Shown here: piece after piece, positions 8,011-14,756 of the stretch
Numbering within the stretch: position 1 is the first letter of the stretch
Layout of the letters: the number at the start of each line of letters is the position of its first letter
Source: Lachnospiraceae bacterium
GTDB taxonomy: Bacteria; Bacillota; Clostridia; Lachnospirales; Lachnospiraceae
NCBI GenBank assembly: GCA_015057615.1
Contig: SVEA01000087.1
Span: 1-41,845 of the forward strand
Direction of reading: 5' to 3'
DNA: 41,845 nt
Position numbers and translations under genes: made by a program
Notes under the pieces: generated by a model
Seen by the model: only the letters and a program-made list of their open reading frames with translations
What the model was told of the DNA's origin: nothing
Databases searched by the model: none

Positions 8011-8726
8011 TACTTGCTCTCCTCCCTAATGTATCGCAAGTACTCCGCAAGTTTCGGATACTCTCCGGAAAGTATTTCTATCGCTGCTATTATATACTTT
8101 CGATGGCGTTCGAGAATTTTTCGGGGTACCTGTACATTTTTTTCAATAATTTTTATGGGCAGTAATTTTGTACTCTTTATTTCTGTGATTAAAATGGGGT
8201 TTTCTAATATGTAATTCACTGCTTTGGCGCAGGCAGTCTTTGTTTTTGCAGCTTTTGGGGAACATTTCGTTAAATCAAAAAAAGAAAAGCCATATTGGCT
8301 AAAATGTTGATTGATATCTTCAATTTCAAGTCGAATGTCGTTTTTATTTTCCTTTGATACCTGTTCTGCAACCGCCAGCCTAATTGCAAGATTTTCTGTT
8401 GTTTCATCCGAATCCGTGTCAAAGAGGAACGGATCAACAGAGACTTCGGATTCATATTTTCCCTGACCTTTTCCATAATCGAACAGTCTTCTGCGAATTA
8501 CTAATTCTGCAAAACTGTAAAAACTGCCTTTGTCTGCGGAATAGTCTTCGACCGCCTGATGAAATGCATGCAATGCAATGGACCATTCATCATCACTTTT
8601 TGAAATATAGCGATGGGATGTCTTCGAGGCACATTTCAATATGTAGTATTCATTCTGCTTTATAAAATCTTCTAAAAGCTTCGGATCTGATTTTGCTTGC
8701 ATTGCCAGGGTATCAAATTCTCTCAA
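8010..8726 (-). CDS. sigI: RNA polymerase sigma factor SigI
   Basis: Sigma-70 family factor of the SigI group, 238 aa. The region 2-like part has YILKCASKT and the W-S-I-A-L-x-A-F-x-x-A block, followed by KGSFYSFAELVIRRRLFDY, typical of SigI. The C-terminal half (about 135-238) is the SigI-specific DNA-binding part with the block VPRKILERHRKYIIA. The start is an unusual TTG at 8726-8724: AGGAGG lies 8 bases upstream on the minus strand, and no ATG is placed as well. It is co-transcribed and translationally coupled with rsgI. SigI in Bacillus and Clostridium responds to heat or to extracellular polysaccharides through RsgI. Its promoter region is occupied by an R1 repeat. Confidence 0.92.
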   Translation of the reverse strand: MREFDTLAMQAKSDPKLLEDFIKQNEYYILKCASKTSHRYISKSDDEWSIALHAFHQAVEDYSADKGSFYSFAELVIRRRLFDYGKGQGKYESEVSVDPFLFDTDSDETTENLAIRLAVAEQVSKENKNDIRLEIEDINQHFSQYGFSFFDLTKCSPKAAKTKTACAKAVNYILENPILITEIKSTKLLPIKIIEKNVQVPRKILERHRKYIIAAIEILSGEYPKLAEYLRYIREESK

Positions 8727-8746
8727 TTCTTACACCTCCTGCTTCT

Positions 8747-9177
8747 ATGAATAGGTCATTTCCTAACAAATCGACTTCTTCCATTTGCACATAGAAGGAA
8801 GAACCTAAGTAATTAGGAAACAATATTTTACTGAGCAACTGTTTGAAGTCGTTGATACTTAGACCCATGTATTTTGTGATCTTATGTACCATTACGTACT
8901 TCAATCCAAGTATTGCGTTTTTGGCAATGCTTTGCGTTGCGTTTTATGCAGCACTTTGGAAACAATGTGTTGCGAATAAAATTTGTTTCCTAGATTAAGG
9001 TGCCAAAAGGTGCGTAGCACTTATTCTGATACAAGGTATTGCTTGGTAAGCGAGCTTACACATCAATATTTTGTACCAGAATATTACCTTCGGTGCTTTT
9101 GACATCTTAATCCTATTACTTAACAACGTATAAATTGTGCAAATGGAAAAAATTATTTTGTAAATCAGCTTTTGCTA
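8747..9177 (-). repeat. R1 intergenic repeat, copy 2 (minus orientation), interrupted
   Basis: It lies directly upstream of sigI. Read on the minus strand it begins with AGCAAAAGCTG and runs through TTTGCACAATTT, GGATTGAAGTACGTAATGG and CAACGACTTCAAACAG, all shared with the other R1 copies. It is 431 bp long instead of about 280 because a ~120-bp foreign segment (8993-9112) splits it. The outer end near 8750 is degenerate. The stretch 9178-9324 beyond it holds nothing I recognise. Confidence 0.82.
8993..9112. mobile_element. Palindromic MITE-like insert nested in R1 copy 2
   Basis: About 120 bp starting GATTAAGGTGCCAAAAGG and ending CTTTTGACATCTTAATC, imperfect inverted ends. The inversion continues inward (ATTCTGATACAAGGTATTG against CAATATTTTGTACCAGAAT), so nearly the entire insert can fold into one hairpin. 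It interrupts a block that is continuous in other R1 copies (TTTCCTATTACTT) and the bases CTA occur on both sides (8990-8992 and 9113-9115), as expected of a 3-bp target duplication. No coding capacity. The ends share TCAAAAGC-like bases with R1 itself. Confidence 0.72.
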
Positions 9178-9324
9178 CTTAAATCATAGAATTCATATTA
9201 CGAATTTATGTGACAGCGATTATTTTTTACGGAGTGAAGATGATGTAATTATCAAGCCCTATTCTAACATTATTCCTGATTCGCTGTAAACCCTTATTCA
9301 AAATATGGGAAATTCTTCCTAAAC

Positions 9325-9401
9325 ATATCGTGAACAAAAAGCATGTCCATGATCTTGGCACTCCACAGAAATCGTAAGTAAACTTGCCTTTCCTCATTCC
9401 G
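9325..9401 (-). ncRNA. Candidate structured RNA, copy A
   Basis: On the minus strand, after a TATAAT box (9407-9412), the sequence reads CGGAATGAGGAAAGGCAAGT and continues with GTGGAGTGCCAAGATCA and a hairpin ATCATGGACA/TGTTCACGAT closing a T-rich loop. The same string of blocks occurs at 13419-13498 on the plus strand. Between copies the first hairpin changes from AAGC/GCTT to AAGT/ACTT, a paired change. It lies in the divergent gap between sigI and the gene at 9525. I do not recognise the family; it could be a small RNA, a leader or a repeat. Confidence 0.55.
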
Positions 9402-9406
9402 TTTAA

Positions 9407-9412
9407 ATTATA
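9407..9412 (-). promoter_or_regulatory. -10 box of candidate RNA copy A
   Basis: TATAAT on the minus strand, 5 bases before the conserved motif. The upstream bases CTTCTTTCCTA resemble CTTCTGTCCTA upstream of copy B. No good -35 match was found. Confidence 0.45.
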
Positions 9413-9524
9413 TTGTAATTGTTAGGAAAGAAGGCACAAAACTTGCACGATTATATTTTGATTGAATAAACTGAATTGAGAATATAGAATGCACAGATTC
9501 CGTTGTGTTTTTAAGGAGGCTTTT

Positions 9525-11279
9525 ATGTTTAACAGTAACAGGGGAGCTGCTACCTATGCTGGCATACCTTACAATGATATCAATTGGTATAATGTAGAAG
9601 GCCAGCCTTTTGGAACAGCTTCAAGCTTCAATGCAATAGTATTTGAAGATGCAAATAATATTGTTGACACTCAAGGAGCAATGGCAGTAGGAAGAAATTT
9701 CGTAAGTCCCCGTGGTCTTAACCTGGCCTATGGGAATGCAAGTACCCAAAGAGGAATTGGATATACTTCGGATTTAGTTCGTTTTTTAGTTGGCGGAGAT
9801 GTAGCGATGCAAGGCCCGCTGGTTGTTTCCGGTCATGTAGTTGGCGGAGGCAATTTTAACGTTGCAAGTGGAAGTACCTATATGATTGGTAAGAATGGGG
9901 ATCCCACGCAGGCGCAGCAGTTAAGTAATCTTTACCAGGCAAGTGGAGGAAGTCAATATTGGAGGCCGAGTGATCGTGGAAATCATTATGCGATATCCAG
10001 TTACGATGTGGACCGATATATTCCTGCAAGCAGGATTAACGCTAATGTAGCACAGTTTTTCCGAGATGCGAGGGAAAGCATCACCAACTTCTATCAATGT
10101 ATTCGGAATCTTCCGGAAAACGGAACCGTAACCGAGCGGTATCACCAATTAATTCTTCATGGTAACGATCCGGTTCAAAATGTATTTCTGATTGATGCAC
10201 GACCGAATGGAGCATTAACAAAAGAAATTAAACTGGAGATACCTGCCGGAAGTTTGGCTATTGTTAAATTAAGAACCGGAAATAATGCACACATCCAATA
10301 TGGGCTTTGGGGTGATGCAAACCATGTAAGCAATACATTATATGTATTTGAGGATGCTTCTAATATCTTCATGGAAGTACCGGCAGCTATCTGGGGCAGT
10401 GTTTTAGCTCCGCAAGCTACGTTCCATGCACATCAGACCGGCGGGGTTATCAGTGGAAATGCTGCATTCCGATCCTTTGCGGTAAATGCCGGAAGCGGCT
10501 TTGAATTTCATTGGTACCCGTTCGCAGGCGGTGTGGTATGTCAGGGAATGGCACCGGAAGTAGTGCCAGCCCCCGCACCGGTCCCCGCCCCCGCACCGGT
10601 CCCAGCACCCGCTCCAGCGCCAGCACCTGCCCCAGCGCCTGCCCCGCGTCCGACACCTGCCCCGACACCAGCTCCGACACCCACGCCGAGTCCGGCTCCG
10701 TACCCGGTACCTATTCCGATACCGATACCGACACCTGCCCCAGCACCTGCACCCACTCCGGTCCCGGTTCCTTATCCGGTGCCAAAACCAGTCCCGGTAC
10801 CAAGGCCCGTTCCTGTTCCGGTACCGACCAAGTGTCCGAAATGCCCGGAGCCAAGTACCCGTATCGAATACCAGCCTTATCCGGTTCCCGTACCCGCCGA
10901 ATGTCCGGAGTGCCCGGAATGTCCGGAACCAAGTACCCGCATTGAATATCGGCCCTATCCAGTTCCAATTCCGGTAGAAGTTCAGAAAGAATGTCCGGAA
11001 TGTATGATTGAACCAGGTGTTATCTTCGGATGTATCTGGGGATGCAGCTGCGGTGACAACCATGATTGGGAAGTAAAGCTATATGAAATATGTGAGGAAA
11101 AGAGAATCCTTCTTTATTGTGAAAATATCTGCTCCTGCGGATGCTTCCGTTTTGAAGTACCGTGTGAGGACTGCTATGCACTGGAAATCTGTCCGGTAGG
11201 TCCGATCAGACGGAACAGACCCTGCAGACCAATGTTAACATTAAAGAATGTAGGAGTATTGAATTTAGTGATTGATTGA
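9525..11279 (+). CDS. Choice-of-anchor A-like protein with Pro-rich and Cys-rich tails
   Basis: Protein of 584 aa from the ATG at 9525, which has AAGGAGG seven bases ahead; the earlier in-frame ATG at 9489 has no RBS. Residues about 15-335 resemble the choice-of-anchor A domain of Gram-positive surface proteins, with the blocks FNAIVFEDANNI, GAMAVGRNF and, near the end, WGSVLAPQATFHAHQTGGV. Then come about 100 residues of Pro-Ala/Pro-Val repeats, encoded by DNA far richer in G+C than its surroundings. The rest (about 435-584) is Cys-rich, with two copies of CPEPSTRIEY and paired Cys motifs. No signal peptide, LPxTG motif or membrane helix is visible. Function unknown; a surface or spore-layer structural role is only a guess. 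Confidence 0.8.
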   Translation: MFNSNRGAATYAGIPYNDINWYNVEGQPFGTASSFNAIVFEDANNIVDTQGAMAVGRNFVSPRGLNLAYGNASTQRGIGYTSDLVRFLVGGDVAMQGPLVVSGHVVGGGNFNVASGSTYMIGKNGDPTQAQQLSNLYQASGGSQYWRPSDRGNHYAISSYDVDRYIPASRINANVAQFFRDARESITNFYQCIRNLPENGTVTERYHQLILHGNDPVQNVFLIDARPNGALTKEIKLEIPAGSLAIVKLRTGNNAHIQYGLWGDANHVSNTLYVFEDASNIFMEVPAAIWGSVLAPQATFHAHQTGGVISGNAAFRSFAVNAGSGFEFHWYPFAGGVVCQGMAPEVVPAPAPVPAPAPVPAPAPAPAPAPAPAPRPTPAPTPAPTPTPSPAPYPVPIPIPIPTPAPAPAPTPVPVPYPVPKPVPVPRPVPVPVPTKCPKCPEPSTRIEYQPYPVPVPAECPECPECPEPSTRIEYRPYPVPIPVEVQKECPECMIEPGVIFGCIWGCSCGDNHDWEVKLYEICEEKRILLYCENICSCGCFRFEVPCEDCYALEICPVGPIRRNRPCRPMLTLKNVGVLNLVID

Positions 11280-11350
11280 GATATCATAGGGATAGATTGT
11301 AATATGAGGTACTATGATTAAATAGTAATCTACAGAAGGGAGAAGATACA

Positions 11351-11902
11351 ATGGCGAAGGCTTATATTTTTCTTGCGGATGGTTTTGAAGAGGTGGAAGG
11401 ATTAACCGTTGTTGATTTACTGAGAAGAGCTGGCATCGAGATCTCCATGGTTTCCATGAACAGGAGTAAAAGGGTAATCGGATCCCATAAGATTACGGTG
11501 GAAGCGGATCATCTGTTTGAAGATTCTGATTATAAGAATGCGGATTTGCTTGTACTGCCGGGAGGGATGCCGGGAACCATGCATCTAATGAAGCATGATG
11601 GCTTGGATAAATTATTGAAGGAGTTTCATGCTAAGGAAAAACCGATAGCAGCCATCTGCGCCGCACCTACGGTTCTTGGACAGAAAGGGCTGCTAAAGGG
11701 CAGGAATGCCACCTGCTTTCCCGGCATGGAAGATAAGCTGCTTGGGGCCAAGGTCGTTGATTTACCGGTAGTTGTGGACCAAACGATGATCACCTCGAAA
11801 GGACTGGGCACTGCCATTGATTTTTCCCTTGCTATTATAAAGTACTTAAAAGATGAGGGTGTGGCAAAAACGTTAGCAGCCGAAATACAGTACAAATCAT
11901 AA
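11351..11902 (+). CDS. DJ-1/PfpI family protein
   Basis: Class I glutamine amidotransferase-like fold protein of 183 aa, the usual DJ-1 length. The nucleophile elbow AICAAPTVLG places the reactive Cys at 103, and the acid residue that tunes it in DJ-1 corresponds to E16 in GFEEVE. The LPGGMPG block (69-75) is also typical. Homologues include YajL and human DJ-1, linked to oxidative or carbonyl stress; the exact activity is disputed in the family and not settled here. The RBS is AGAAGGGAGAAG. The stop codon directly abuts the stop of the convergent symporter gene at 11903 with no spacer and no visible terminator, so the two transcripts must overlap. Confidence 0.9.
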   Translation: MAKAYIFLADGFEEVEGLTVVDLLRRAGIEISMVSMNRSKRVIGSHKITVEADHLFEDSDYKNADLLVLPGGMPGTMHLMKHDGLDKLLKEFHAKEKPIAAICAAPTVLGQKGLLKGRNATCFPGMEDKLLGAKVVDLPVVVDQTMITSKGLGTAIDFSLAIIKYLKDEGVAKTLAAEIQYKS

Positions 11903-13237
11903 TTAATGTTTATGTTTACTCTTTGCAGGATACGGTGTTACCAGGTTTCGCAACAGCAGCAGGCAAACCAGGTTCGGTAACGCCATGCATGCATTGAACA
12001 GATCCGTCATCTCCCATACCAGCTTAAGTGACATGATGGAGCCTACAAAGATCATAACAATATAGCATATGCGGTAGGTATTTATAACGGATTTTCCGAA
12101 TAAGTACTCTACCGCTTTTTCTCCGAAATAGGACCACCCGATTAGAGTGGCGACGGCAAATGCGATTAAGGAGATGCCTAACAGCTGTTCTCCATACGGA
12201 ATCGCGTGAAAGGCAGCTGTGGTAAGCTCGGCAAAGGAATAACCTTCGACCGAAGCGGGATGCTTTAACAGATTGGAGACAATAACAAGTCCGGTGATTG
12301 CACACATAACGACGGTATCCCAAAAGGTAGCACTCATGGAGATCAGGGCTTGTCTGGAAGGGTGGGAGGTCTTTGCTCCGGCAGCCGCAATTGCAGCCGA
12401 GCCGAGTCCGGCTTCGTTCGTGAAGAGGCCTCTTGCGATTCCGTATCTGGCAGCCGAGCGTAAGGTGCTTCCGATGAACCCTCCTGCTACCGCTGCCGGC
12501 AGCTTCTCAGGCAGGAAGGCTGAGCGAAGGATAAGACCGATGGAGGGCAGGACATAGGGAAGATTTAGTATCAGTATGAGAAGGCAGCCTGCCGTATAGA
12601 ACAGACCCATGGCAGGGACAAGCTTACTGCAGATCTTACCGATGGATTTTACTCCGCCGACAATCACCAGTCCGACGAGAAGGGCGATAACAATTCCGAC
12701 GAGGTATTCCGGAAGTCCCCATAGGGTATGGGCAGTTTCGGTTACCGCCCTAGCTTGGGTAGAGCATCCCACCCCATAGGAAGCAATCAGCGTGCAGAAG
12801 CTAAAGATAACGGCAAGCCATTTTTTATGTAATCCGTATTCCAATACATACATCGGACCTCCGAGGTAGGAGCCGTCCTCCGTTTTCCTGCGGTACAGGA
12901 TCCCCAGAAAGCACTCTGCATAGGACGTTGCCATGCCAAGCAGACCGGTTAGCCAGCACCAAAAGATCGCACCCGGCCCTCCGAGCGCCACTGCGGTGGA
13001 TACTCCAACGATATTACCGGTACCGATCGTTGCGGCAAGTGTGTGGGAGAGGGCAGCAAAGCCGCTGATTTCTCCTTCCGAATCCTTTTCCGGTGTCACA
13101 GATAATCGAATCGCTTTAAAAATATGTTTTTGTATACCTTTTAGATGTACAGTAAAATAAATATGAACGCCGAACAACAAAGCCGGCATCGGAATTCCCC
13201 ATAGAAAATTATTGAGTGTTTTAATATATTCTAGCAT
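11903..13237 (-). CDS. Sodium:alanine/glycine symporter (AGCS family)
   Basis: Multi-pass membrane protein importing alanine or glycine with Na+. The family signature GPGAIFWCWLTGLLGMATSYAE-type block is intact, as is the N-terminal LSHTLAATIGTGNIVGVSTA substrate/ion site and ARGLFTNEAGLGSA. The frame extends 40 codons further upstream, but that part does not match the family; the ATG at 13237 has GGGGAAG upstream and gives 444 aa, the typical length, so it is chosen. It runs convergent to the DJ-1 gene and is divergent from the candidate RNA at 13419. Substrate preference between alanine and glycine cannot be read from sequence. Confidence 0.92.
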   Translation of the reverse strand: MLEYIKTLNNFLWGIPMPALLFGVHIYFTVHLKGIQKHIFKAIRLSVTPEKDSEGEISGFAALSHTLAATIGTGNIVGVSTAVALGGPGAIFWCWLTGLLGMATSYAECFLGILYRRKTEDGSYLGGPMYVLEYGLHKKWLAVIFSFCTLIASYGVGCSTQARAVTETAHTLWGLPEYLVGIVIALLVGLVIVGGVKSIGKICSKLVPAMGLFYTAGCLLILILNLPYVLPSIGLILRSAFLPEKLPAAVAGGFIGSTLRSAARYGIARGLFTNEAGLGSAAIAAAGAKTSHPSRQALISMSATFWDTVVMCAITGLVIVSNLLKHPASVEGYSFAELTTAAFHAIPYGEQLLGISLIAFAVATLIGWSYFGEKAVEYLFGKSVINTYRICYIVMIFVGSIMSLKLVWEMTDLFNACMALPNLVCLLLLRNLVTPYPAKSKHKH

Positions 13238-13405
13238 TTCATAGCTTCCCCATTTATGCTTTTTACATATATATGTGAAAAAGAGAAGAAGTAGTCTTGC
13301 CTTTGCATAGAAAAGAGCAGAAATAATCGAATTAAGTGATATACAATTCATGCTCACTCATGCATATGGTTTAAACGCGCCTCATGGTACTTCTGTCCTA
13401 TTTAT

Positions 13406-13413
13406 GATATAAT
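13406..13413 (+). promoter_or_regulatory. Extended -10 promoter of candidate RNA copy B
   Basis: TATAAT (13408-13413) preceded by TGA forms a TGnTATAAT extended -10, 5 bases before the conserved motif. The -35 region is weak. Confidence 0.5.
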
Positions 13414-13418
13414 TAAAG

Positions 13419-13498
13419 CGGAATGAGGAAATGCAAGCTTGCTTGTATTCTCCGAGTGGAGTGCCAAAGATCAGGAACACGTTTTTTGTTCCTGATAT
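13419..13498 (+). ncRNA. Candidate structured RNA, copy B
   Basis: Starts CGGAATGAGGAAATGCAAGC; hairpin 1 is ATGCAAGC/GCTTGTAT; a conserved linker GTGGAGTGCCAAAGATCA follows; hairpin 2 is ATCAGGAACA/TGTTCCTGAT, ten perfect pairs with a T-rich loop. The same order and spacing are seen in copy A (9325-9401, minus). Similarity stops right after hairpin 2. No T-tract follows hairpin 2, so it may be a leader of the gene at 13714 rather than a free small RNA. Between it and that gene lie two direct CCGTATAAC repeats (about 13563 and 13579). Not matched to any riboswitch class I know. Confidence 0.58.
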
Positions 13499-13656
13499 AA
13501 TAAAGCGTTACAATGTATTTTTTTAAACAATCATCAGATAATGAAAGGTGATAGGAAAATTCACCGTATAACTTCTGCCGTATAACGAAAATTCTCCTTT
13601 TGAAACGTTTTTTGATAAATAATGGTACATTTTAGTATTGTTTTCGCTTTACAATG

Positions 13657-13700
13657 TTGACAAATGTATTAAAATGTAATATATTTACATTAAATGTAAA
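13657..13700 (+). promoter_or_regulatory. Promoter with overlapping palindromic operator
   Basis: Perfect TTGACA (13657-13662), 17-bp spacer and TATATT (13680-13685) just upstream of the unknown gene at 13714. The palindrome TTTACATTAAATGTAAA (13684-13700) overlaps the -10 and transcription start, and GACAAATGTA overlaps the -35. Paired ACA/TGT blocks of this sort resemble BlaI/MecI/CopY-type operators, so repression is plausible; the regulator is not in the window. Confidence 0.65.
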
Positions 13701-13713
13701 AGGAGTGATTGTT

Positions 13714-14076
13714 ATGGTTACAAATGGAATGGATTCCAGTATAGGGAAACCAGATGTAATGTGCCCGTTTCATTCCTATATGGAGTGTGTTAAGGACAGC
13801 GGCTATTATTATCTATCCCCAGAAGTATGCAAAGATATTATCATTAAGTCTGGGGCGAGTGGGCTATACACACCCAAGGCGGTCAAAAAGGTGTGGCGGA
13901 GCATGAATCATGAGGCTATGGAACAAGCGATCCCGGCCTTTCATTTTATTGACCGAGAAATTATTGGCTATTACGGGAGCGAACTGGCGGAATGCTTAGT
14001 GAAAGCAGCCGGAGTTGGAAAAGGAGTCGACATAGTGATTGGATATCCCAAAATTCTTGTTTTTAAAGTAAATTAA
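13714..14076 (+). CDS. Uncharacterised protein
   Basis: 120 aa from the ATG at 13714, which has AAAAGGAG at proper distance; the frame opens 20 codons earlier, but that part overlaps the promoter, so the later start is chosen. I do not recognise a family. It is soluble, with no membrane helix or signal peptide, and carries two Cys near the N-terminus (CPFHSYMEC) that could bind metal together with the His between them, plus a third Cys in EVCKD. The C-terminus ends in hydrophobic strands (VDIVIGYPKILVFKVN). It has its own strong promoter with a palindromic operator and is not in an operon. The tight regulation suggests a conditionally made protein; function unknown. Confidence 0.7.
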   Translation: MVTNGMDSSIGKPDVMCPFHSYMECVKDSGYYYLSPEVCKDIIIKSGASGLYTPKAVKKVWRSMNHEAMEQAIPAFHFIDREIIGYYGSELAECLVKAAGVGKGVDIVIGYPKILVFKVN

Positions 14077-14302
14077 ATTCATTTCTTGCTATTATCTGTC
14101 GTTTCATCTAATCCGTGGCGGATCAAACAATAATTACCATCATAAAATTTCAAGAGCTGTAAACAATATGATTACAGGCAATATAGAAACAAAAATCACG
14201 CGCGGGGATAATACCTACTTATTAGAACCGCTGAACCTACAAATAAGTTGACTTTTGTATCTTGGTTGCTTTGATATTAATAAAGACGGAGGTGAAATGA
14301 TA

Positions 14303-14530
14303 ATGGCAAGTAACAATAATAGTGGATCCAACAGATCAGAGGTTCCTCAAGCTAGAGAAGCTCTCAACCGTTTTAAAATGGAAATAGCTAATGAAATTGG
14401 TGTTCCGTTAAAACAAGGCTACAATGGTGACCTTACAAGCAAACAGAACGGATCAGTAGGCGGAGAAATGGTAAGACGTATGATCAGAAGACAGGAAGAG
14501 CAGATGTCTGGACAATCCGGCCAACAGTAA
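14303..14530 (+). CDS. Alpha/beta-type small acid-soluble spore protein
   Basis: 75 aa DNA-binding SASP that coats and protects DNA in dormant spores. The typical block EVPQAREALNRFKMEIANE is present, followed by IGV, the GPR protease cleavage region, and later GGEMVRRMI with the second helix. The ATG at 14303 lies ten bases after GGAGG; an ATG at 14297 is only four bases from it and less likely. Expression would be by forespore SigG; I could not place that promoter with confidence in the 14077-14302 gap, which otherwise shows nothing. A strong terminator follows. Its presence shows that the organism, or a recent ancestor, makes endospores. Confidence 0.95.
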   Translation: MASNNNSGSNRSEVPQAREALNRFKMEIANEIGVPLKQGYNGDLTSKQNGSVGGEMVRRMIRRQEEQMSGQSGQQ

Positions 14531-14555
14531 TAAATAAGGAAGTAATAAAATAATG

Positions 14556-14589
14556 GAGATATCACCGGTTTTACCGGTGATATCTTTTT
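14556..14589 (+). terminator. Rho-independent terminator after the SASP gene
   Basis: GATATCACCGG (14558-14568) pairs perfectly with CCGGTGATATC (14574-14584), loop TTTTA, followed by TTTTT. Confidence 0.9.
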
Positions 14590-14756
14590 ATATGGGAGCA
14601 AGTAATTTTAGGTATTCGAAGAAAACCCTTTTCAAGTTCTTAGATATTATGTTAGAATAAATGTAAATTTGATGAAAATGTACTTTGGAAAAAAATACAT
14701 TTACTGAATATAGAGTGGCATATAATTCTATATAGCTAGGAAAGGGAAGAAAAGTT

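Noticed and set aside
8713-8904. 63-codon minus-strand frame upstream of sigI containing YVMVHKITKY
   Set aside because: It lies in R1 copy 2; the same peptide appears in the R1 copy at 31638 but the frame breaks in other copies, so it is not a conserved protein.
10561-10830. Tandem GC-rich repeats considered as a CRISPR or satellite array
   Set aside because: They encode in-frame Pro-Ala/Pro-Val repeats with 6-18 base periods, with no spacers.
10404-11063. Long Arg/Gly/Ala-rich frames antisense to the anchor-A gene
   Set aside because: They arise from the Pro-rich GC-rich coding repeat read backwards; low-complexity, no RBS.
13419-13498. Motif B considered as 6S RNA, SRP RNA, c-di-GMP, glycine or ydaO-type riboswitch
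   Set aside because: The signature blocks of these classes that I know are absent; it is left as unassigned.
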